Shown piece after piece: positions 1 through 9,441 of a DNA stretch of 64,000 nucleotides; within the stretch, counting starts at the first letter, position 1, and every line of letters begins with the position of its first letter. A program made the translations under genes and the position numbers. The stretch is from Agrobacterium larrymoorei. Lineage in GTDB: Bacteria; Pseudomonadota; Alphaproteobacteria; Rhizobiales; Rhizobiaceae. Under the pieces are notes generated by a model. It searched no databases, was not told where the DNA came from, and was given only the letters and a program-made list of their open reading frames with translations. Location: NCBI RefSeq assembly GCF_013322225.1, contig NZ_JAAMFB010000043.1, positions 124,001 to 188,000 of the forward strand, written 5' to 3'.

Positions 1-402
1 CAGCCGAACGCACCTGAACAGGCTGGCGATCTGGCGAGCGTATCAATCAGGTATGTACGCCCTTGGCGTCGAGCCTCGTACCGACATCGCAGAAGACCGT
101 CCACTCCTGCAGCCGGGGGAGAGCTGCAACTATACGATCGGATTGGTGTTTGGCTCCTATGAGGGCGCTTGAAGCTTGGCGACAGTGACGACCTTTTCCT
201 CGAGCTGAAACCATCCGCGTGAAAAAGAGGAGGGGCGCTTCAAAGTCATGCCCGGTCTGATCAACCATGTCGTCTCGTGGGCATAGTCCCCGGCATCGGT
301 TCTTCCAAAAATTTTACGGAAGCGGTCGCACAAAATTCCGGACATCGCAGCGGGTCGAAAAGATAGTCTTTATCACCGCGCTTTGCCATGCTGCATCTCA
401 GT
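1..402. other. Unassigned DNA upstream of IS5-family element
   Basis: No reading frame here has recognisable motifs. The short frames on the minus strand look like chance ORFs. It lies outside the first T-DNA and next to insertion sequences, so it is probably scrambled plasmid backbone. Confidence 0.4.
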
Positions 403-415
403 TGAAGGGAATTTG

Positions 416-847
416 CTAGGACGCGGACTCATTAGCTGAGGCAATCCATATCCTCGTCGCTGCAAGCTTGAGGGCGGCGAGATAGTTGTCGGCACGCCGG
501 TCGTATCGCGTCGCAAGGCCGCGCATCTGCTTGATACGGTTGAAGAACCGTTCGACGAGATTGCGCTGACGGTAGACCCAGCGGCTGAAGCTGAATGTCT
601 GCTTTCGATTAGCCTTTGCAGGGATATTCGCCCAGCATTTGCGTTGCTTGGCAAAGTTACGAATTGCGTCAGTGTCATATGCCTTGTCGGCGAGGATCAT
701 CGCGCCGGGCTGCAGGTCACTCAACAGCTTTTCAGCCATCGGTGCATCGGCGGCTTGGCCAGCGGTGAGTTCAAGCCGAACCGGTCTGCCATCTGCATCG
801 ACGAGAGCGTGTATCTTTGTCGTCAGGCCGCCGCGCGAACGTCCCAT
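416..847 (-). CDS. IS5-family transposase, OrfB (catalytic part)
   Basis: This 143-residue frame carries the remaining catalytic signature: an Asp in ILADKAYDTDAIRN and the Glu in LVERFFNRIKQMRGLATRYD, matching the DDE pattern of IS5 transposases. It begins GRSRGGLTTKIHALVDADGRP, the conserved block that follows OrfA in this family. It is probably expressed only as a frameshift fusion with OrfA (823-1188). Confidence 0.88.
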   Translation of the reverse strand: MGRSRGGLTTKIHALVDADGRPVRLELTAGQAADAPMAEKLLSDLQPGAMILADKAYDTDAIRNFAKQRKCWANIPAKANRKQTFSFSRWVYRQRNLVERFFNRIKQMRGLATRYDRRADNYLAALKLAATRIWIASANESAS

Positions 848-1188
848 GCAAGGATCGGCAGATCCCCCTTTTTAGCGTTGGCACCATGCTGGTGAACGCG
901 AACACAAGAACTGTCGATCATCACAATGTCTCCATCATAACGCTTTGAAACGGCGTCCAGAAGACGATCCCAGACGCCCGCCTTGCGCCATCGGGAGAAC
1001 CGATTGTAAAGCGTGGTGCGCGGGCCATAACGCTCCGGCACATCGCGCCAGGACGAACCGGTCCTGAAACGCCACAGGATGCCGTTGATCACCCGGCGGT
1101 CATCGACACGTTCAATTCCACGGCTATTGTTCGGCAAAAGAGGTGCAATGATAGCCCATTCTTCGTCGCTCAATTCGTGACGGCGCAT
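823..1188 (-). CDS. IS5-family transposase, OrfA (N-terminal part)
   Basis: This 121-residue protein starts MRRHELSDEEWAIIAPLLP, the typical DUF4096-like N-terminus of IS5 transposases of the IS427 type. It ends just after the first catalytic Asp region (DIVMIDSSCVRVHQHGA). The frame overlaps the downstream OrfB by 25 bases, as expected for IS elements that make the full transposase by programmed -1 frameshifting. It appears intact together with OrfB. Confidence 0.88.
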   Translation of the reverse strand: MRRHELSDEEWAIIAPLLPNNSRGIERVDDRRVINGILWRFRTGSSWRDVPERYGPRTTLYNRFSRWRKAGVWDRLLDAVSKRYDGDIVMIDSSCVRVHQHGANAKKGDLPILAWDVRAAA

Positions 1189-1216
1189 ACCAATCTCCTT
1201 CTAAAGAGATTGATGG

Positions 1217-2581
1217 TGTGGAACGGCCCTTCGAACCGGCATCAAGGATGCCTATTGTGGGGACGCCAATCACCACACTTTTGAAGGAACCGTTCCATGG
1301 AGAAGATTACCACAATCGGTTTTGATTTAGCCAAGTCGATCTTTCAGGTCCATGCCGTAACCGGAGATGGAAAAGTCGCAGTTCGCCGTTCCTTGAGGCG
1401 TTCGCAGGTGCTCGAGTTTTTCCGCTCAATCCAGCCTTGCCTTATCGGTATCGAAGCTTGCGGCACCGCGCACTATTGGGCGAACGCGATCGCAGCTTTC
1501 GGTCATACGGTTCGTCTGATGCCACCTGCTTATGTGAAAGCTTACGTGAAGAGAAATAAAACGGACGCCGCGGATGCCGAGGCCATATGTGAGGCGGTGA
1601 CGCGTCCGACAATGCGCTTCGTACCCGTTAAATCCGGAGAAGAACAAGCCGCCGGTATGGTTTTAAAGACGCGAGAGTTGCTCGTCCGGCAGCGCAGCCA
1701 GATGTCAAATGCCATGCGCTCCCACATGGCCGAACTTGGCATCATTGCTGCAACCGGGATGCCCAGTATCGCCAAGCTTGTCGTCATAGTACGCGACGAA
1801 GAAGATCATCGGCTTCCCCCTTCAGCTCGGGCGGCGCTGTTGGAAATGGCCGATCAAATTGAAATCCTGACGGGAAGGATTGAAAAGCTCGATAGCAAGA
1901 TTGTCGCCGCAGTGAAGGCTGATGATGCCGCTCGCCGTCTGACAACGATCCCCGGCGTCGGACCCATCATAGCAGCGACTGTCCGGGCATCAGTTCCAGA
2001 CCCTGCGGGCTTTCGGACCGGGCGCGATTTGGCGGCCTGGATCGGCATTACACCGTGGGCGAACTCCAGTGGAGGAAAAGAGCGGCTTGGTAAGATATCA
2101 AAACGTGGCAACAAGCAGTTGAGGACTTTGTTAGTCGTTGGCGCGACTTCAATCCTGAAGCAGGCCCGACGAGGCGCGAAACTACCAGCTTGGATCGCCT
2201 CTGTGCTAGCGCGGAGACCCTATAAGGTCGCTGCGGTAGCGCTGGCCAACAAAATAGCGCGTACAATATGGGCGCTCCTTGTCAAAGGAGGGACGTATCA
2301 GACCCCGGCAGTCATGATCAAGGCATAGACAGAATTCCCGGCGTTATGTGCCGGGATAGCGGCAAGGTACAACAGCGTGATGAACCAATGGAACGCAACC
2401 TCAATATCGATCAGACCGTGTGATTCAGGGCGCCGTAGAGCGCGTGAGATTGATTAGGCGATCGACATTGCGGACTTCATCGTGGCCAGCGGGCTATACC
2501 GCATCAATAGGCCGAACATATGAATGCACCGTCCGATGGTGAACTACGAGGAAAATACCTTGCTAACCGGGCCGTTCCACA
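1217..2581 (+). mobile_element. IS110/IS1111-type element bounded by 13-bp inverted repeats
   Basis: A perfect 13-bp inverted repeat flanks the transposase gene: TGTGGAACGGCCC at 1217-1229 and its complement GGGCCGTTCCACA at 2569-2581. Members of the IS1111 subgroup carry short subterminal inverted repeats, so this may mark the element, although the true ends could lie a few bases outside. No target duplication is expected for this family. Confidence 0.5.
1297..2328 (+). CDS. IS110/IS1111-family transposase
   Basis: Complete 343-residue transposase of the DEDD (RuvC-like) type. The N-terminal nuclease domain shows GFDLAKSIFQVHAV, GIEACGTAHYW and NKTDAADAEAICEA, supplying the acidic residues. 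The C-terminal transposase_20 domain shows IPGVGPIIAATV and the conserved serine block NSSGGKERLGKISKRGNK. The ATG follows a GAAGGAACC stretch. It appears intact and may be active. Confidence 0.95.
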   Translation: MEKITTIGFDLAKSIFQVHAVTGDGKVAVRRSLRRSQVLEFFRSIQPCLIGIEACGTAHYWANAIAAFGHTVRLMPPAYVKAYVKRNKTDAADAEAICEAVTRPTMRFVPVKSGEEQAAGMVLKTRELLVRQRSQMSNAMRSHMAELGIIAATGMPSIAKLVVIVRDEEDHRLPPSARAALLEMADQIEILTGRIEKLDSKIVAAVKADDAARRLTTIPGVGPIIAATVRASVPDPAGFRTGRDLAAWIGITPWANSSGGKERLGKISKRGNKQLRTLLVVGATSILKQARRGAKLPAWIASVLARRPYKVAAVALANKIARTIWALLVKGGTYQTPAVMIKA

Positions 2582-2824
2582 TATGAATCACACACCGCCA
2601 ATAAAATCACACACCGCCAATAAGATGAACCCTGTTTATGGGGACACTGCCTAGACACGAGGACGGAACCAGACGAACGTGAAGAATAACACAGCGAATG
2701 GCTTGGTTCCATCCTCGACGGGCAGATTGAGGTCCACGGTGACAAGCGCCTGACAAATAAACTGGCAATCGCCAAATTGTTTCCCAGCGTTCACTGAAAT
2801 CGACTTACCGCACCTCTGCAGCAG
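2329..2824. other. IS flank outside left border, no gene seen
   Basis: No coding region with recognisable features. The stretch contains the downstream inverted repeat of the IS110-type element and a short tandem repeat (2586-2623) just outside the T-DNA border. Confidence 0.5.
2586..2623. repeat. Perfect 19-bp tandem duplication
   Basis: Two exact, adjacent copies of the unit AATCACACACCGCCAATAA (2586-2604 and 2605-2623). It lies about 200 bp outside the left border. The function is unknown; it could be a duplication scar from insertion or recombination. Confidence 0.9.
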
Positions 2825-2849
2825 CGGCAGGATATATGGCAGTGTAAAC
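2825..2849. repeat. T-DNA left border repeat (outer)
   Basis: 25-bp border: the invariant CGGCAGGATATAT core followed by GGCAG and the conserved end TGTAAAC. VirD2/VirD1 nicking sites have this form. It lies outside acs, matching the acs-proximal left border of nopaline-type plasmids. Confidence 0.93.
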
Positions 2850-3613
2850 TCCATTTTCGAACGCGGTTCAGGGCACCTACGATTATCGAAAAAGGATAAC
2901 GGCTGCAGGAATATATATGACTATGAAAAGTGCGGGCGTTGTGGCCTTACTGGGTGTGAAATCGCCGTCAGTTTTTGAACTTACTGAACACGTGTTTATG
3001 GCATTTAGTATAGCCGTATGCGGGATTTCCGCCTTCCGTTTTGTCAGCGGGAAGCCGCGAGACAGTGGAATGACCCGTACTGCAATCTGAGCCTATGAAA
3101 GAAACACAAAATCAATCAGCGAGAGAGAAACTTTTGTTTCTCTGAATCAAAAGCGGACCGAGGCAATCATGCCATTTTATCGACTTTGAGCCTGAATTGA
3201 AGTTTATTCGCATCAACGAGTAAATACTTTAATGGTGATTGTAAGACGAAATAGGTTAGGCCCGTCATGAATACCTAACAGGTCCCACTAGAAGGCATCT
3301 TGATTTAATAAAATTGCTCATAATTCAGTTAAGAGCGCGACGATGTATTATGTACCGATAAGACCGTAAATTATTCTGGGCAATTGTCGAATGAAATTAT
3401 TTCGAATTTTATTTGCTGAAATAATTTCGCAATACATTATAATATAAGATAAATGCCTGAAAACAATACATAGTCCCATGTCAAATTACAAAGCAAGTGA
3501 ACGGTGCATACGGCCGAATATGTCCGATCTTATTTGATATTTGAATTTAAAGTACTCAGTATTCAGAAATACTTCAATAACTGTGCGCATTCGTCAACAA
3601 AAAATTACGAAGC
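2850..3613. other. AT-rich spacer between left border and acs
   Basis: No gene recognised. The DNA is AT-rich and would hold the 3' untranslated and polyadenylation region of acs, which is transcribed toward the border. Confidence 0.6.
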
Positions 3614-4903
3614 CTACTCCTCTTCAGAATCGTAGATGTCAAGGTGAGGTGCCTGCACGTCGACCCTACGTTTGACGCCAGCGCTCTTCCAAGCAAGTAA
3701 AGCCATGTCGTCCTCTGAGCGGTCGGAAATTACCAAATCTGGAAGATCATGCAGCAGGGGTATACCAGGCGTTCCTTGGCGACAGCGGATGTAATGGCGA
3801 AGGTCGGTGTCCCATGCTTCCTCTCTACCGGTGAAAAACTCGTTATGGAATTGCAACCTTTTTCCTTGTGTCACAGCACTAAAATCGTAACTTCGGGTAC
3901 CGGTCGAGAGTTTTAGGTTTGGTCTCGCTTCCTTTATATCGCGATCAAACTTTACATAGTAAGCCAAACGCGTGCTCGCTTCGCTAGCCCTGTACGCGAG
4001 TCTTTCGTCTTCAGTTGCCGCGTCTTCTAAAGTGTCTTCAGAAACGTAGGACAGCATAGTTTGAACAGCAAAAATGCAAATGTCTTGGGCGAGGACGGAA
4101 TCAATCCAATATTTTGCAGCCCCATATATTTCATCAACAGTCGGATGAGAATGCCCCAGATCCCTTGCGATCCGAACCATTTCCATTGGAAAAAGCATAG
4201 GCATGAGGGGCACAGTCTGCCTCCATCGAGGTTCCGGATCTGCACTCTCTACCAGTTGCACAAAGTGATCCCCATCAATGTACTTGAAGGTGTAGAATAG
4301 AAGAGCAACCTTGCCAAAATACGCCGACCTATAGCTTAACCAGGCCACGATGAGATGAGCTTCGTCATCGCGGCCGTCGAGAATGAAGGTTGCGTCCGGA
4401 TTCACCTGAATCGCGCTGTCGAGGATATCTTCAAGAGTGCTTATAGTCTGGTCAGTAACCCTGTAGTTTGTCTCAGAGATCTTACCGTTCTCGATCTCGC
4501 GTATGATGACTGGTCGTCCAACGATCTGATGGGACAAAAATTTGCGAACCGGCTTATCCTCATCTAAAGCAGCAACACGAAATACATTGAATTCGTGAGC
4601 GACGATTGGAACGCCGTCCGCCGTGAGCGCAATGTCAATTTCACAAAGGTTTCTATGCCCCTCTCCAATCGCGGACAAAATAGCTGTTTTCGTACATTCT
4701 TGAATTCCCTTTCCCAAGTTAAACATGCCTCTGTGCTCAACAACCTGAACATCGAGTTTCTCGTCAAGCTTTTGGAGCAGATTTGGCGTCGAGTAACGTG
4801 CCAGCACTTCAGAGACACTTGTTCCAGCGGGGAGATCCCACTCTAGTTCCCACATCGGCCAGTTGGTATCACTCCGTCGTCTCGGCTTCCTCTGAGAAAG
4901 CAC
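3614..4903 (-). CDS. acs: Agrocinopine synthase
   Basis: T-DNA gene expressed in the plant, making the sugar-phosphodiester opine agrocinopine. The 429-residue protein resembles the glycerophosphodiester phosphodiesterase superfamily: an early His-containing block (VVEHRGMFNLGKGI), the acidic pair CEIDIALTADGVPIVAHE, and FILDGRDDEAHLIVAWL. The first ATG gives an atypical basic leader (MLSQRKPRRR). An in-frame ATG at 4852 (MWELEWDLPAG) is the likelier start, giving 412 residues. A plant TATA box (TATAAATA, complement of about 5033-5044) and a palindromic ocs element at 5063-5080 lie upstream. Its position next to the outer left border matches nopaline-type T-DNAs. Identification is by family and context. 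Confidence 0.85.
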   Translation of the reverse strand: MLSQRKPRRRSDTNWPMWELEWDLPAGTSVSEVLARYSTPNLLQKLDEKLDVQVVEHRGMFNLGKGIQECTKTAILSAIGEGHRNLCEIDIALTADGVPIVAHEFNVFRVAALDEDKPVRKFLSHQIVGRPVIIREIENGKISETNYRVTDQTISTLEDILDSAIQVNPDATFILDGRDDEAHLIVAWLSYRSAYFGKVALLFYTFKYIDGDHFVQLVESADPEPRWRQTVPLMPMLFPMEMVRIARDLGHSHPTVDEIYGAAKYWIDSVLAQDICIFAVQTMLSYVSEDTLEDAATEDERLAYRASEASTRLAYYVKFDRDIKEARPNLKLSTGTRSYDFSAVTQGKRLQFHNEFFTGREEAWDTDLRHYIRCRQGTPGIPLLHDLPDLVISDRSEDDMALLAWKSAGVKRRVDVQAPHLDIYDSEEE

Positions 4904-5032
4904 CTGCAGGTAAGTTAATGTTGAGGACTCACAGAAAAATAATAAAAAAAGAAAAATGCCTGCTCTACCTCCATTGTTTATGCCGCTATTTTCTTAAATT
5001 GACTAGATAATATTAATAGTCTGCATACCGAA

Positions 5033-5044
5033 TATATTTATAGA
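5033..5044 (-). promoter_or_regulatory. TATA box of acs
   Basis: On the minus strand the sequence reads CTATAAATATAT, a good plant TATA element. It lies about 130-180 bp before the possible acs starts and 20-30 bp inside the ocs element. Confidence 0.6.
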
Positions 5045-5062
5045 TAGCTTTACCTGTCTTAT

Positions 5063-5080
5063 TGACGTAAGCGCTTACGT
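5063..5080. promoter_or_regulatory. ocs-type (as-1 class) enhancer element
   Basis: TGACGTAAGCGCTTACGT is a near-complete palindromic ocs element, the binding site of plant TGA bZIP factors found in opine-synthase promoters. It sits upstream of the acs TATA box and would drive acs in plant cells. Confidence 0.85.
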
Positions 5081-5133
5081 TATTAACTCTGGGTTCTAAC
5101 CAATCGACAGGTGGGCCAGTAGCATTACGGCGG

Positions 5134-5158
5134 CGGCAGGATATATTCAAATGTAAAT
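5134..5158. repeat. Second left border repeat (octopine TL-like), internal
   Basis: 25-bp border starting CGGCAGGATATATTCAA and ending ATGTAAAT. As far as I recall, this is almost the left border of octopine-type TL-DNA. It is immediately followed by gene 5, the first gene of octopine TL-DNA. It separates acs from the oncogenes. Confidence 0.9.
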
Positions 5159-5660
5159 GGCGTGATGTTCGGGAATTTTACATGGCACATCAATGAGCAT
5201 GGTGGTTGATACAGAGCAAAAACTAACTATGCAATAGGCGTAGTAAATTGCAAATTCTTTACAGAAATATGCATCACATGAATCGAAATATTATAACTCA
5301 TTGCATTGATAAAGCGATAAAATGAAATACTTCCTCCGATGATTGTGATTTGAAATGCCTAAATTAGCATCGAGATGGGGAGTAGGTGAGAATTACGCGA
5401 ACGTTAAAATTGTTTGGCCGAACATCACGCCTTTGTCGGCGATTTCAATAAGATGCGTGTCCCACTTGTAGAAAGTCTTAATAACAATCAATATTTTAAT
5501 AGGGTAAAAAGACGAAATACTTCGGTGCTCATTTTAAAATTAGTTAATTTAAATCAATCCCGTGATTGATGATTTTGAGTACCAATAATACGGCCACCGA
5601 AGCCCATTTAATTATGAGATATAACTGAATTTATATTCAAAAATCAGTCACTAATTCGAG
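5159..5660. other. Border to gene 5 spacer
   Basis: AT-rich, no ORF of note. It should contain the plant promoter of gene 5. TATA-like sequences (ATATAA, TTTATATTC) occur 20-45 bp before the ATG at 5661. Confidence 0.5.
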
Positions 5661-6329
5661 ATGTATGACAGTCAGCCGATATTCAACATTATCGACAGCT
5701 CGAATCTACAAGACCGGCGTGAACTTAAACTCGTTCTAATTCACACCGCGAATGCTCGCCGCAGTTTTGCACAAAAAAGTCTCATAGCTGCTCAACGCTC
5801 GTGGATAAATTTAATCACTAATACTGATGTTCCCATTGATCCACCTAAAGACAAAGTGGTCAAGCGCTTTTGCGAAGTTGCGGGCTGCCCAGGTCCAACA
5901 GATATACCCAATGTATCTTTGATGTACGTTTATTGCTCGTTTCAAGAAATGCGAGAGTATGCACAGAAGCGATTTTATGACGGCGCTTCCGACGGAGACG
6001 CAGTTATCTCCACCGTCCCACCCTATGCCGAAGGGATAACAAAACAAACTATGAGGTTGTGGCAGAAAAATGTTTATCAAAATACAAGCAACGAGACACA
6101 TGATTTGGATGCTTACATTGCTTTTCTTCCGAGTACGTCGCTTCAAAATCCGATTTTCTCGCATATGAAGATCGGCGGCAATAGCTTCTTAGCGCCATCC
6201 CGGATTGGTCCCTTCTGTGTTGAAATAATCGCGGTCGGCAAGACTCTCTTTCAGGATAACGGGCTGAAAAAGGAGCCCAAGATGTGGTGTGATATGGCTT
6301 TCACTTCCTTGTGGAAGCGTTTGGTCTAA
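5661..6329 (+). CDS. 5: Gene 5 protein (plast/RolB family)
   Basis: 222-residue T-DNA oncoprotein of the plast (RolB/RolC) family, expressed in transformed plant cells. In octopine T-DNA, gene 5 has been linked to indole-3-lactate synthesis and auxin antagonism. Family hallmarks are in order: RRELKLVLIHTANARRSFAQ (about 18-37), LMYVYCSFQEMREYAQKRF (about 91-109), AVISTVPPYAEGITKQTMRLW (about 115-135), DAYIAFLPSTSLQNP (about 149-163) and the closing VEIIAVGKTLF (about 188-198). Its place between the TL-like border and gene 7/iaaH agrees with octopine TL-DNA. I identify it as gene 5 by family and position; another plast member is possible. Confidence 0.8.
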   Translation: MYDSQPIFNIIDSSNLQDRRELKLVLIHTANARRSFAQKSLIAAQRSWINLITNTDVPIDPPKDKVVKRFCEVAGCPGPTDIPNVSLMYVYCSFQEMREYAQKRFYDGASDGDAVISTVPPYAEGITKQTMRLWQKNVYQNTSNETHDLDAYIAFLPSTSLQNPIFSHMKIGGNSFLAPSRIGPFCVEIIAVGKTLFQDNGLKKEPKMWCDMAFTSLWKRLV

Positions 6330-6855
6330 CGTGCAGAGGTGTGTTGGCGGGGATGAAGCAAGGGTGTCCGTTTGTAACAAAATGTAACGATCCCACCTAA
6401 GTATAAAATTATGTATTCAGCATTAATATAATCATTTTGTTTCCAATATGTAATACGATTTCCGATGTTGTTATTGCTGCCGTTATGTAAGCGTTGTCAC
6501 AACATGATACCGTATGACTTTCTCTTCATCATGGACGAAGTAATATGTTTATCATAATTCGTTTTATATCGTCCGTTATTGAAATGTAAGTTCTGAAGCT
6601 CGGTTAATTCAATTCAAATCTAGATTGACGACACGAATGATTTAAAAATGATTACAGGTAGTGGATATTAATAAGACATAATAATCGCCATTATAAAATG
6701 GCGATATCATTTTATAATGGAATAACACATTTATTAGTACAAGGATAATACGTAGAAATACGTTAAAAATATGAGGTTACATAGGTAGATATATTGTCGT
6801 GTATGAAACACGAAGTGAGATATTGTATGTGATACATAAATGGTGATATAGATAG
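6330..6855. other. Convergent 3' spacer between gene 5 and gene 7
   Basis: Very AT-rich with no coding capacity. It contains a short hairpin-forming repeat (ATAATCGCCATTATAAAATGGCGAT, about 6681-6705, given here only to locate it; stem ATCGCCAT/ATGGCGAT). It probably holds the 3' ends and polyadenylation signals of both convergent genes. Confidence 0.5.
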
Positions 6856-7278
6856 TTAACTCGTCGGTCCATATGCTACCACGGGATAGTAGGTTGCTGA
6901 GTCATGGCATCTTAGATAACTCTTCCCTAATTCTTTTCCGACGTACAGGAATAAGCTGCTTGGAAAAACGGCGATATAGAAAGTTGCGTCAATTAACTTC
7001 TCCTTCATTTCAGCTGGCGGCATGCGAACGAAGCATAGTTCCTCCTTCGCATGAATCAGGAATTGGGTATTATCAATTCGGGTTTTGAGTACGTCTGAGG
7101 GGTAAATATTCCGCAGTTCGCGTCTGAGTACCTCTGCGCCGTAGATGTACAGCAGTCCTTTCTCGGTATTGATTACCTCTCCGGATTCCAGAACTGAAGA
7201 TTTACCATAAGTGTTGATAAAGTTTTCGGATGCCCATTGTAGATCGTGAGAAGCCAACGGAATATCTGAGAAGTTCAT
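6856..7278 (-). CDS. 7: Gene 7-like small plast protein
   Basis: Small T-DNA protein of about 140 residues. The frame is open from 7398, but a plant TATA box (TTATATAAAG, complement of about 7321-7331) lies only about 45 bp before the ATG at 7278, so that ATG (MNFSDIPLASHDLQW) is the likely start. Plast-like features: LLYIYGAEVLRREL, ATFYIAVFPSSLFLY and the terminal block YYPVVAYG. It is paralogous to the 137-residue protein at 38282. Its position between gene 5 and iaaH matches gene 7 of octopine TL-DNA. The biochemical role is unknown. Confidence 0.68.
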   Translation of the reverse strand: MNFSDIPLASHDLQWASENFINTYGKSSVLESGEVINTEKGLLYIYGAEVLRRELRNIYPSDVLKTRIDNTQFLIHAKEELCFVRMPPAEMKEKLIDATFYIAVFPSSLFLYVGKELGKSYLRCHDSATYYPVVAYGPTS

Positions 7279-8037
7279 GATGTGAGGTTTCTTTGTGTGA
7301 GACAAGCTAATATTGGTGCCCTTTATATAAGCTGGCCTTGCGTGATCCGTGCCTACGGTTTCGGGGAGCATCGATTTTAAAGCTTGAACTATTTTCATCC
7401 AAAAAAGGCGATCAACCGCTAGTCACGCTTGGCGGATTTTGCGCTGGCTGAAATTGCTGACTTTTCGTAAGGCCGCGCATATCTGTGTGCCAAGTGGGCC
7501 GTCGATAGCGTAAAATAATGACTAATAATGATGTGGTTGTGACAGGTGCATCCACATTCAAAGGTGGGTCATGTTCCGTCACATCTATCCTCACGCGGCG
7601 CTTCATTTCAAAAAAGCCGCGAATTTCATAATGCAGATTTGAGAAATTTGTAACGGATCGCGGAACGCGGATCATAGATATACAGATTGATTTTAATACA
7701 TTAGGCCGATGTTATATTATGTACTCCGATCAGTTATCCTTTTAACTGAATAAAATTTCATTTTTTAGGAATTTGTTTCATTTAAATCCGAATACGCATT
7801 ATCATTCTACGAATCTACATATTGCTAAAAAGGCTATATTTCATTTTCAATGATGAGGTTGTTTATCTATCATGGATTTACAGAGAGTTTTATTGTTACA
7901 TCAAGCCGATGTGTTTAAGAAATATTCATTTCAGATTATTTATTTTTCCAGAACATAATTTCTCCTTGTCTATGGACGCAACACATGATTGTATATCAAC
8001 AATCTAAAGAATTGTAAAAACGGACAAGATAGAAGGT
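7279..8037. other. Spacer between gene 7 and iaaH
   Basis: Contains the gene 7 TATA box. An 87-residue minus-strand frame (7412-7675) has no recognisable motif and I do not call it. The rest is AT-rich and non-coding; iaaH ends at 8038. Confidence 0.5.
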
Positions 8038-9441
8038 TTAATTAGGTAAACCGGGACGATATCGGAATCCAATGGCTTCTTCCAATGCCCCCCCTATTGC
8101 TAACAGACGTTGGTCTGAACCCGCTAGTCCATCGATCTCCATTCCAACGGGCAAGCGATCAGGTGTAAGGCAAACAGGAATGCTTAAGCCAGGTAGACCT
8201 GCGTTGCTGCTTGGGTCCACATTTCGCACGTAGATCTTGAATGTGTCCATCATCGAGCCATTGTGTATAACTGAGGAATCCTGGCCTATGGGTCTGGCCA
8301 CCAAGGGTGCAGTTGGGAAGAGAATTGCATCTAATCTATTAAGTCGGAAGTAGTTGCGATAGGTGGCTTGAAGCCTTGGTCTGAAGGAATGACGGGCCAG
8401 TTCATATTCAGCTCTGGAAACTTGATGTCCATCAATTTGCGCATTGACAATGTTGGCTACATCAGGGCTGCGAATTCCTTTGATCACGTCAGAAAAAGAA
8501 ATGGTTTTTACAAAGTCATCGAGATACTGTCTTAGAGCGTGTGGAAATTCATAGAGTGCAATTGGTAAACTGGCCCCACTGTTTAGTTCTTCTAGGTGAG
8601 GAATGTTGGCTTCAACAAAAGTTACGCCTTTGTTTGCTAGCTGGCGAATTGTAGTTTCAGCTGCTAGGCCCACATCAGCATCAAGGTCATCATAAAAGTA
8701 GGTTATAGGAAGGCCGATCCTTAGCCCCCTCAGCGGTATCGGTGGCATTCTCGCCGGTGTGCCGGAAATTATCTCGTCGAGGATTACAACGTCGGCTACG
8801 CACTGCGCTATGATTCCGGGAGTGTCTCGGGTAGGGCTAACCGGTATTATCCGATCTCCCGGATATCGACCAAGCGTCGGTCGAAATCCTACTACCCCAC
8901 ATAGGGCTGAGGGAAGGCGAACAGATGCCCCGGTATCGGTGCCTATGCCGCCCAACATTAATCGGCTTGCCACCGCAGCCGCCACACCACCGCTTGACCC
9001 TCCTGGTATCAGACTTGGATTCCACGGGTTCCGAACCGCCCCGGTGGCATAGTTGTTACTCGTAATTCCAAACGATAACTCATGCATGTTTCCCGAGGCA
9101 CCCGGCAGTGCTCCAGCTGAAAAAAGTCTTTCTGCGACGCGGGATGGTATCTTTGGCAAGTGGTTTATCAGCGCCGGCGTAGCAGCGCTTGCAGGAAATA
9201 TGCCGGTCGCGATGTTCGCCTTAAAACAGAGTGGAATGCCGCAAAGACCTACTCCGGCGTTTCCATGGCGATCAATTTGTTTTGCGCTTCGCCGCAAGCC
9301 ATCCCAGTCTGTAGCCAGAAGGGCGTTTAATGATTTTGCAGCTTCACAACGCGCTATCAGAGTCTCCACTAGTTCTAGGCAGGAGTATTCCTTCCGTCTG
9401 ATGCGTTCTAGGGTTTGTGCTAACGAGGTAATGGCCACCAT
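8038..9441 (-). CDS. iaaH: Indole-3-acetamide hydrolase
   Basis: Plant-expressed auxin gene (tms2), converting indole-3-acetamide to indole-3-acetic acid. The 467-residue protein belongs to the amidase signature family with an intact Ser-cisSer-Lys triad: Lys in CFKANIATG (about 74), cis-Ser in [11 protein letters not shown] (about 149) and the nucleophile in [15 protein letters not shown] (about 173). Length and start ([14 protein letters not shown]) match known IaaH proteins. It is divergent from iaaM, which supplies its substrate. No frame disruption is seen. Confidence 0.97.
   Translation of the reverse strand: MVAITSLAQTLERIRRKEYSCLELVETLIARCEAAKSLNALLATDWDGLRRSAKQIDRHGNAGVGLCGIPLCFKANIATGIFPASAATPALINHLPKIPSRVAERLFSAGALPGASGNMHELSFGITSNNYATGAVRNPWNPSLIPGGSSGGVAAAVASRLMLGGIGTDTGASVRLPSALCGVVGFRPTLGRYPGDRIIPVSPTRDTPGIIAQCVADVVILDEIISGTPARMPPIPLRGLRIGLPITYFYDDLDADVGLAAETTIRQLANKGVTFVEANIPHLEELNSGASLPIALYEFPHALRQYLDDFVKTISFSDVIKGIRSPDVANIVNAQIDGHQVSRAEYELARHSFRPRLQATYRNYFRLNRLDAILFPTAPLVARPIGQDSSVIHNGSMMDTFKIYVRNVDPSSNAGLPGLSIPVCLTPDRLPVGMEIDGLAGSDQRLLAIGGALEEAIGFRYRPGLPN

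Larger units (their letters stand above)
403..1229 (-). mobile_element. IS5-family insertion sequence (approximate limits)
   Basis: The element is defined by the two overlapping transposase frames at 416-1188. The ends are not certain. Both flanks carry a GAAGGG motif pointing inward (about 403 on the left, about 1231 on the right), but I could not find a longer terminal repeat or a target duplication. Its right end runs into the 13-bp repeat that flanks the neighbouring IS110-type gene, so the two elements are nested or abutting. Confidence 0.6.

Noticed and set aside
7412-7675. 87-residue minus-strand frame between gene 7 and iaaH
   Set aside because: It has no recognisable motif and lies upstream of the gene 7 TATA box in an AT-rich spacer, so a chance ORF is more likely.
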